Assembly: GCF_016863395.1 (NCBI RefSeq)
Contig: NZ_BOOU01000069.1
Location: 1 to 64,000, forward strand
Direction: 5' to 3'
DNA from: Sphaerisporangium rufum
GTDB lineage: Bacteria; Actinomycetota; Actinomycetes; Streptosporangiales; Streptosporangiaceae
Length of the DNA: 64,000 bases
Program-made: the position numbers and the translations under genes
Part shown: piece by piece, positions 58,797 through 64,000 of the stretch
Layout of the letters: every line of letters begins with the position of its first letter
How positions within the stretch are numbered: the stretch's first letter is position 1
Notes under the pieces: model-generated
Databases searched by the model: none
Seen by the model: only the letters and a program-made list of their open reading frames with translations
Told to the model about the DNA's origin: nothing

Positions 58797-60119
58797 TCAC
58801 CCCTCGCCCCCGTCCGGCCCGCCGTCCGACGTCGGGCCGGCGCCGGACGGATCGTACCCGGGCGAGTCCGGGTCCGGGACCTCGGGCCCCGCCGGCCGCT
58901 CGTCCCGCTCCCGCCAGTCGCTCGGCAGCAGGTGGTCCAGCACGTCGTCCACGGTCACCGCGCCGACCAGCCGGCCCAGCTCGTCGACCACCGGCGCGGC
59001 CACCAGGTTGTAGGTCGCCAGGAAGGAGGTGACCTCCGGCAGCGGCAGGTCGGGCCGGATCGGGTCCACGGTGGCGTCGATCGCCCCGCCGACCAGCGAG
59101 GACGGCGGCTCGCGCAGCAGCCGCTGGAAGTGGGCCACCCCCAGATACCGTCCGGTGGGCGTGTCGACCGGCGGCCGGGCCACGTACACCTGTGCGGCCA
59201 CCGCCGGGGTGACATCCTTGCGGCGGATCTCGGCCAGCGCCTCGGCGACCGTCGCGTGCGGCGGCAGCACCACCGGCCGGCTGGTCATCATGCCGCCCGC
59301 CGTGTTCTCCGCGTAGGTGAGCAGGCGCCGCACCGGCGCCGCCTCCCGCGGCTCCATCCGGGCCAGCAGCGCCTCGGCCTCGGCGGTGGGCAGGTCCTGC
59401 AGCAGGTCGGCGGCGTCGTCGGGATCCATGGCGGCGAGCACGTCGGCGGCCCGCTCGGCGTCCAGCCGGCCGAGGATGCCGATCTGGTCGCGTTCGGGCA
59501 GCTCCTCCAGCACGTCGGCCAGCCGCTCGTCCTCCAGCGCGGACGCCACCTCGGCCTGCCGCTTGCCGGGCAGGTGCCGCAGCACGTTCGCCAGGTCGGC
59601 CGGCCGGGTCTCCTCGAACGCGGCGAGCAGGCTGGCGGCCCCCTGGTCGCGCTGCACGACGCCGAATCCGGTGACCTCCGCCCAGTCCACCACGACGGTC
59701 TCGCCGCGCCGGCGGCGCAGCCCGCGACCGGTGCCGCCGCGCAGCACCGCCACCTTGGTGACCAGCCACTCGGCGGTCCGGCCCTGCTCCATGGCCAGGT
59801 CGAGGACGGTGACCCGCTGCCCGTCGAGCTCCACGGTCAGGTCGAGCAGCTCGCCGAGGGCCAGCGTCTCGGTGGCGTGCTTCTCGAAGCGCCGCAGGTT
59901 GATGCTGCCGGTGAAGATGACGGCGTCGGCCTCGATGCTGGTCACCCGGGTGATGGGCAGGAACACCCGGCGCCGCGGCTGCACCTCGACCACCAGGCCG
60001 TGCACCCGCGGCGGGTCGTTCGGCCGCAGGGCCACCACGACGTCCCTGACCCGGCCGATCTGGTCTCCCACCGGGTCGAACACCGCGGTGCCGGCCAGCC
60101 GGGCGACGAAGATCCTCAC
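58797..60119 (-). CDS. MgtE N-domain/CBS protein without transporter domain
   Basis: A 440-residue soluble protein: a PRC-barrel-like first 100 residues (FVARLAGTAVFDPVGDQIGRVRDVVVAL), an MgtE N-domain of short helical repeats (LANVLRHLPGKRQAEVASALEDERLADVLEELPERDQIGIL), and two CBS repeats (MMTSRPVVLPPHATVAEAL, and AIDATVDPIRPDLPLPEVTSFLATYNLVAAPVVDELGRLVGAVTVDDVL). MgtE channels have five membrane helices after the CBS pair; here the protein ends after a Pro/Gly-rich tail. It probably senses magnesium or nucleotides and acts on the DUF1003 partner. GTG start. Confidence 0.88.
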   Translation of the reverse strand: MRIFVARLAGTAVFDPVGDQIGRVRDVVVALRPNDPPRVHGLVVEVQPRRRVFLPITRVTSIEADAVIFTGSINLRRFEKHATETLALGELLDLTVELDGQRVTVLDLAMEQGRTAEWLVTKVAVLRGGTGRGLRRRRGETVVVDWAEVTGFGVVQRDQGAASLLAAFEETRPADLANVLRHLPGKRQAEVASALEDERLADVLEELPERDQIGILGRLDAERAADVLAAMDPDDAADLLQDLPTAEAEALLARMEPREAAPVRRLLTYAENTAGGMMTSRPVVLPPHATVAEALAEIRRKDVTPAVAAQVYVARPPVDTPTGRYLGVAHFQRLLREPPSSLVGGAIDATVDPIRPDLPLPEVTSFLATYNLVAAPVVDELGRLVGAVTVDDVLDHLLPSDWRERDERPAGPEVPDPDSPGYDPSGAGPTSDGGPDGGEG

Positions 60120-60245
60120 CACCGCAGCGTACGAGACCCCCGCCCCCCACCCCACCCCCGCCCCCACGTGTCGCCCGGCGGCTCGATGCCGTAGAGGGCG
60201 AGGACGACAGCTCTCTATAACTAAGAGTGACGATTTATTTACTCA

Positions 60246-60800
60246 GTGCTTGTCGCCTGCATCGATGAGAGCCTTCGTCGGCGCCCTGACGATGCCCGCG
60301 TTTACGCCATGGCCGCTGTGATCGTCGACAGGGCTGATCTCGATGCGATTCGCGGTGCTCTGGAGGATCTCCGTTTCGGGAAGTCCTCTTCCGTACATTG
60401 GCGTCTGGAGTCCGGGCGGCGGCGCCTCGTCATTGCCAGAGCTTTGTGCGACCTGCCGTTGAGGTGCGTGGTGACTGTGTGCCTGCATGGCAAGGAGGTG
60501 CGTTACGAGCGGGCAAGGCGCGCCTGCCTTGGACGGTTGCTGACTGAATTGGAGGGACGTGCCGTGGGCGAGGTGATGGTGGAGAGCCGCACGGTCGAGG
60601 ATCCACACGACAGGGGCTTCTTGACCGGTCTTCGGCGTTCCGGGCAGGTCTCTCGGGAACTGGCGGTCTGTTGGCGATCTCCGGAGACCGACCCGTTGCT
60701 GTGGGCGGCCGATATCGTCGTCGGCGCGACGACATCGTGGCTCGATGGCGAGGCGGCCTGCTTCGAGATGCCGGCTGACAAGATCGAGCTGATCGACTGA
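60246..60800 (+). CDS. DUF3800-like protein of unusual composition
   Basis: A 184-residue protein beginning LVACIDESLRRRPDDARVYAMAAVIV. The DES near the start, a central HWR and late LLWAADIVVGATTSWLDG fit the DUF3800 family, an RNase H-like fold often found near mobile or defence genes. GC is clearly lower than in neighbouring genes (about 62% by eye). The upstream 50 bases are AT-rich (CTCTCTATAACTAAGAG). GTG start. The match is pattern-based and the function unknown; the gene may have been acquired. Confidence 0.65.
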   Translation: MLVACIDESLRRRPDDARVYAMAAVIVDRADLDAIRGALEDLRFGKSSSVHWRLESGRRRLVIARALCDLPLRCVVTVCLHGKEVRYERARRACLGRLLTELEGRAVGEVMVESRTVEDPHDRGFLTGLRRSGQVSRELAVCWRSPETDPLLWAADIVVGATTSWLDGEAACFEMPADKIELID

Positions 60801-60810
60801 TAAAGCGCGA

Positions 60811-60846
60811 AGGCCGGACGCCCGATTCCATCGGTAGGCCCGGCCT
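60811..60846. terminator. Inverted repeat after the DUF3800-like gene
   Basis: AGGCCGG at 60811-60817 pairs with CCGGCCT at 60840-60846 around a 22-base loop. It follows the stop of the gene by 10 bases. Confidence 0.45.
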
Positions 60847-60865
60847 CACTTCCACACTCCCAAGG

Positions 60866-60890
60866 GTGCGGCATGACCAGTATGCCGCAC
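60866..60890. repeat. Perfect 9-base inverted repeat
   Basis: GTGCGGCAT-7-ATGCCGCAC at 60866-60890 lies 66 bases after the DUF3800-like gene and 116 bases before the end of the minus-strand membrane protein. It may be a terminator for either side or an operator. No gene starts next to it. Confidence 0.55.
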
Positions 60891-61005
60891 ACTAAGTACC
60901 CGTGCAACTGCGGTGGGCGACCCGCTGTCGATTCGGCCGCCGCGGCCGGCCGGTGGCAGTGCGCGCGGAACCGGTCGGCGTCGAACCTCCCCGTATCGAC
61001 CGTGG

Positions 61006-61923
61006 TCAGTCGGAGGCGGATCCGCCCTGGTCGGGGCGGGTCAGTTCCTCGGTGGTCCGGCCGGTGAGTTCTTCGACGCCGGCCTGGCGGGTCGAGCCGT
61101 CGCGCAGCGTCAGGGTGGCGCCGCGGATCTCCGGCGTGGTCGCCGCGTTCTCCTGTTCTTCGGTCGTCGGGGCGTCCGGCCACCAGACGGCGACGTGTCC
61201 CTGCCGGACGGTCGCGGTCACCGGGCCTTTGGCGACGGTGTCGAAGACCATCCCGACGACGTCGGCGCCGACCCGCCCGGTGACGCCGCGGATGCTGGTC
61301 GAGTCGGTGCTGAACACGCTGCCCAGGTGGACGAGGGCCGACTCCGGCGCCACGGCCGGTGCCGGCGGGGACTGCGGCGTCGCGAGGCTGCCGCCCATGG
61401 CCACGACCGACCCGTCCCGCAGGTAGCACGTCAAGTCGCTCGGCGCCGGGGCGCCATCGGTCAGGTAGACCATCACCAAGGAACCGCGGGCCTCGGTGAT
61501 CACCGGGCGCATCCTCGACCGGTCGGTGCCCGGGGCCTCGGCGTGATCGTCGCGGTTCGCCGCGGCGCACGCCGTTTCGGCCTCGCGGGCCGCGCTCGCG
61601 GACAGGTTTCCCGGTGCCGGCGACCAGGCCAGCGCCTGGCCGCCGCCGAACAGGCTCGGATAGGCCACGAGACCGGCGGTGATGGTGGCGGCGACGGCGC
61701 CGAAGGCGACCGCCCGTCGCGCCGTTCTGGACCGCCACCGGAGCGGCGAGGGCGTCGGCGCCGGGACGGGCAGGTGGTCGCCGCCCCCGGAGAGCGCCCG
61801 GTGCAGCACCCGCCGTGCCTGCGCGTCGGTGCCGGTGACCAGGTCGGGCTCCGTCACCGCCGGGTCGAGGCCGGCCAGGGCCTGGTCGAGCCGGTCGTCG
61901 GCGAGCTTGGTGATGTCGTTCAT
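61006..61923 (-). CDS. Membrane protein paired with ECF sigma (second pair)
   Basis: A 305-residue protein with a cytoplasmic start (NDITKLADDRLDQALAGLDPAV), a membrane helix (AVAFGAVAATITAGLVAYPSLF) and an outer domain with two Cys residues (ETACAAAN and DLTCYLRDG). AAGGAG precedes the ATG by six bases. It starts within the stop of the sigma gene (61920), so it is co-translated. Same organisation as the pair at 56597-58155, with little identity in the outer domain. A sensor or anti-sigma role is inferred. Confidence 0.82.
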   Translation of the reverse strand: MNDITKLADDRLDQALAGLDPAVTEPDLVTGTDAQARRVLHRALSGGGDHLPVPAPTPSPLRWRSRTARRAVAFGAVAATITAGLVAYPSLFGGGQALAWSPAPGNLSASAAREAETACAAANRDDHAEAPGTDRSRMRPVITEARGSLVMVYLTDGAPAPSDLTCYLRDGSVVAMGGSLATPQSPPAPAVAPESALVHLGSVFSTDSTSIRGVTGRVGADVVGMVFDTVAKGPVTATVRQGHVAVWWPDAPTTEEQENAATTPEIRGATLTLRDGSTRQAGVEELTGRTTEELTRPDQGGSASD

Positions 61924-62498
61924 GTCGAACTCCTTCGGGGCGTCGCGGTGGCGGGCCGGGCGGCGGGAGCCTCGGGCAATGCCCGGGCGTGGGCGCGCAG
62001 GGCCTTGCGGGCCCGGCTCAGGCGCAGGCGGTAGGCGACCGGCGAGATGCCCAGCACCTGGGCCGCCCGGGGCGCGTCCAGCCCGTCCCACACGGTCAGG
62101 GCCAGCGCCTCCTGATGGACCGCGGGCAGCCGGGACCAGGCCCGGGCCAGGTCGACCCGCCGGGCGACCAGATCGGGTTCGAGCGCTCCGTCCGGCCCGC
62201 CGGCCGTCGGGTCCTCGGAGATCCGCACGGCCAGTGCCTGCCGTTTCCGCTCCCCTCTGATGCTCGCCAGCAGGGTCAGCCGGGCGATGCCGAACAGCCA
62301 GGCGCGCGCGTCGTCCGGCCCGGCCGGGACGTCGTCGAGCCGGCGCCAGGCCACCATGAACACTTCGGACACGATGTCCTCGGCGTGGCTCGGCTGGACC
62401 CGGCGCTCGGCGAACCGCAGAACCGCCGGATAGGTCGCCGTGAAGAGGTCGGTGAACCGTCGTTCCCGCCCCGGGGGGCCCGTGTCGGGGATGCTCAT
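61920..62498 (-). CDS. ECF-type sigma factor (second pair)
   Basis: A 192-residue sigma factor. Region 2 is RRFTDLFTATYPAVLRFAERRVQPSHAEDIVSEVFMVAWRRL and region 4 is LPAVHQEALALTVWDGLDAPRAAQVLGISPVAYRLRLSRARKAL. It overlaps the membrane-protein gene by four bases. Paralogous in layout to the pair at 56597-58155. Confidence 0.87.
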   Translation of the reverse strand: MSIPDTGPPGRERRFTDLFTATYPAVLRFAERRVQPSHAEDIVSEVFMVAWRRLDDVPAGPDDARAWLFGIARLTLLASIRGERKRQALAVRISEDPTAGGPDGALEPDLVARRVDLARAWSRLPAVHQEALALTVWDGLDAPRAAQVLGISPVAYRLRLSRARKALRAHARALPEAPAARPATATPRRSST

Positions 62499-62651
62499 GC
62501 TCCTTCATGTCGAGTTCCCGCCCGAGTGTGTCAGCCCTTTCCGCCGGATTTCCGCCCGCCGGCCGGTCTCGGTGGGTGGATATCGGTTGAAGCGGTTGGC
62601 GATCATGTGACAGCATCAAAACGAGCTGATGGTACTTACGGGGTGGTTGGC

Positions 62652-63920
62652 ATGAGGACAAGGGGCGTGGCGCTCGGGCTCGCGCTGGTCTCGGCGTGCT
62701 CCTTCGGGTTCTCCGGATCGATGGCGAAGTTCGTCGGCGGGGGCGGGCTGACGCCGCTGCAGACGGGCTGGGTACGGATGGCCGGCGGCGCGGTACTGCT
62801 CCTGCTGGTCCTGGCCGTGTTCCGCCCGAAGGCGCTGCGGGTCGCCCGCCGCCGTCTGGGGTTCTACGCCGCCTTCGCGCTGATCGCCGTGGCGGCGGTG
62901 CAGTCGCTGTTCTTCGTGGCCATCACCCGGTTGCCGGTCGGGGTCGCGTTGCTGCTGGAGTACTGCGCGCCGGTGATGGTGGTGCTCTGGGTACGCCTCG
63001 TCCGGCGGACCCGGCTGGCCGTCTCGGCGTACGCCGGCGCGGTGATCGTGATCGTCGGCCTCGGCGTGGTGGCCGAGGTGTGGCAGGGGCTCGCGCTGGA
63101 CGGGCTCGGACTGATGATGGGGCTGGCCGGCGCGGCGTGCTGCGCCGGATATTTCGTGATGAGCTCTGATACCGGGGACGACGTGGACCCGCTCGGCCTG
63201 GTCGCCTGGGGCCTGGCCGGCGCCGCGGTGGTGCTGTTCCCCATCTCCCGGGCCTGGGAGATCCCGTGGGACGCCTTCGGCACCTCGGTCACCCTCGGCG
63301 GGCACACCGTCCCGGTGCTGCTGGCGGTGCTGGTGCTCATCGCGGTCGCCACCGTCCTCTCCTACGTCACCGGCGTCGCCGCGGTGCGCCGCCTGACCGC
63401 GGCCATCGGTGCCACCGTGGCGTCCCTGGAGATCGTGGCCGGCGCGGTGATCGCCTGGCTGCTGGTCGGCGAGCGGCTCGGCCCGGCCCAGCTCGTCGGT
63501 GGCGCGGTGGTCCTGGCCGGCGTCCTGCTCGCGCAGCTCGCGACGTCCGGCGCCGCCGTGGCCACCGAGGCGGGCGTGGTCGCGGCGGCCACCGGCGCGG
63601 GCGATTCGGATGACGGAGCCGGCGGGACCGGCTCGGGCGGCAGGGCCGGCGGGACCGGCTCGGATGGCGAGGCCGGCGGGACCGGCTCGGATGGCGAGGT
63701 CGGCGCGAGCGGCGCCCTCGGCTCGGAGGGCAGGGCCGGTGCGTACGCCGCGGCCCCGGCGTACTCCGGGGCGGCCGGGACTCAGTCCGGGATCGGCGCC
63801 AGCCGGACGACCGAGACGCCGGCCGCCGCCCAGCGGGCCGGGAGCGTGGCGGCGTCGGAGGCGTTGAGCCGCTCCTTGACCAGGGCCGCCACCGGACCGG
63901 CCGCCGACGGTGACGCGTGA
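62652..63920 (+). CDS. EamA/DMT-family transporter with low-complexity tail
   Basis: A 422-residue membrane protein with ten membrane helices in about 1-305, including two EamA units (SGSMAKFVGGGGLTPLQTGWVRMAGGAVLLLLVL and VASLEIVAGAVIAWLLVGERLGPAQLVGGAVVLAGVLLAQL). The rest is disordered and Gly/Ala/Ser-rich, including the 27-base repeat at 63618. DMT proteins export metabolites such as amino acids. The last 139 bases overlap a minus-strand gene at 63782, which is unusual; the true stop may be earlier if a frameshift is present. The ATG at 62652 has weak SD sequence. Confidence 0.85.
   Translation: MRTRGVALGLALVSACSFGFSGSMAKFVGGGGLTPLQTGWVRMAGGAVLLLLVLAVFRPKALRVARRRLGFYAAFALIAVAAVQSLFFVAITRLPVGVALLLEYCAPVMVVLWVRLVRRTRLAVSAYAGAVIVIVGLGVVAEVWQGLALDGLGLMMGLAGAACCAGYFVMSSDTGDDVDPLGLVAWGLAGAAVVLFPISRAWEIPWDAFGTSVTLGGHTVPVLLAVLVLIAVATVLSYVTGVAAVRRLTAAIGATVASLEIVAGAVIAWLLVGERLGPAQLVGGAVVLAGVLLAQLATSGAAVATEAGVVAAATGAGDSDDGAGGTGSGGRAGGTGSDGEAGGTGSDGEVGASGALGSEGRAGAYAAAPAYSGAAGTQSGIGASRTTETPAAAQRAGSVAASEALSRSLTRAATGPAADGDA
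63618..63698. repeat. Three 27-base tandem repeats in the DMT tail
   Basis: Units at 63618, 63645 and 63672 encode Gly-Gly-Thr-Gly-Ser-(Asp/Gly)-Gly-(Glu/Arg)-Ala. They are exactly 27 bases long and in frame, so they change length without frameshift. No function is assigned. Confidence 0.75.
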
Positions 63921-64000
63921 TCGAGCACCTCGACGGCGGCGTCGAACGACACCAGCCGGGCGCCGTTGTCCTTGCTGCGCAGCGTCACCCGCACCCGCCC
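63782..64000 (-). CDS. C-terminal fragment of an unrecognised protein
   Basis: The frame is open to the right edge of the window. The 72 visible residues include RVTLRSKDNGARLVSFDAAV and AALVKERLNASDAATLPARW, then AAAGVSVVRLAPIPD and the stop. Codon use is actinobacterial. I do not recognise the family. It overlaps the disordered tail of the DMT transporter gene by 139 bases on the other strand. Confidence 0.65.
   Translation of the reverse strand, partial: GRVRVTLRSKDNGARLVSFDAAVEVLDHASPSAAGPVAALVKERLNASDAATLPARWAAAGVSVVRLAPIPD

Noticed and set aside
60873-61067. Short frame starting MTSMPHTKYPCNCGG
   Set aside because: The CxC motif is isolated, there is no ribosome binding site and the rest is a shadow of the minus-strand membrane protein.
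1-64000. CRISPR arrays, tRNA, rRNA, transposases or phage genes
   Set aside because: No regular spacer-repeat arrays, no cloverleaf-like tRNA sequences and no transposase, integrase or phage structural motifs were found by eye.

Overview
The window comes from a very GC-rich (about 75% by eye) actinobacterium. Mycothiol synthesis (mshB), the O-methyltransferase/sigE/rseA/htrA/tatB/mrp block, XRE plus DUF397 regulators, an ECF factor with a SnoaL-like tail and abundant GTG/TTG starts all fit. The gene mix (DUF397 system, CBM2 esterase, HEAT-repeat MerR protein) resembles Streptosporangiales such as Thermomonosporaceae, but I cannot fix the genus from sequence alone. No rRNA, tRNA, CRISPR array, phage or insertion sequence was seen. 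Most of the window reads as chromosomal core mixed with lineage-specific genes.

Layout. 1-9 kb: an ArsR-like regulator divergent from an MFS transporter coupled to an M29 aminopeptidase; a small HTH protein plus free Clp N-domain protein behind a double operator; a heterodimeric ABC exporter with complementary degenerate ATP sites. 9-14 kb: S9 peptidase, mshB and small membrane and metalloenzyme genes. 14-22 kb: a minus-strand run of four tightly spaced genes, namely a large regulator-like protein, a UvrD-type helicase with a RelE-like N-terminus, a paralogous protein with a sigma-region-4 helix-turn-helix, and a cysteinyl-tRNA synthetase. This is the most unusual unit in the window. 22-34 kb: methyltransferase, lipoprotein, the fdxA/dapC and dapD/dapE genes of the succinylase lysine/diaminopimelate route, a cellulose-binding esterase behind a LacI-type operator, and two LOG proteins.

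34-48 kb is accessory and regulatory: DivIVA-like protein with tag, azoreductase divergent from an ECF factor with two facing ECF-like promoters, a DUF397/XRE/ATPase cluster, a TetR/hydrolase pair with a near-perfect operator, a HEAT/MerR-HEAT pair, a frameshifted repeat protein and a PaaX-like/enoyl-CoA hydratase operon. 48-60 kb is a conserved envelope-stress block: pepA, O-methyltransferase, sigE (with a SigE-type promoter of its own), rseA, htrA, tatB, mrp, then DUF1003 and an MgtE-N/CBS protein; a sigma/membrane-protein pair is inserted after mrp. 60-64 kb holds a compositionally different DUF3800-like gene, a second sigma/membrane-protein pair, a DMT transporter and the end of an unrecognised gene.

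Several convergent gene pairs and operon ends are closed by long perfect hairpins (9056, 31552, 52541, 54965, 58162). Regulatory dyads lie directly in front of many regulators, so the window is rich in testable local control circuits.
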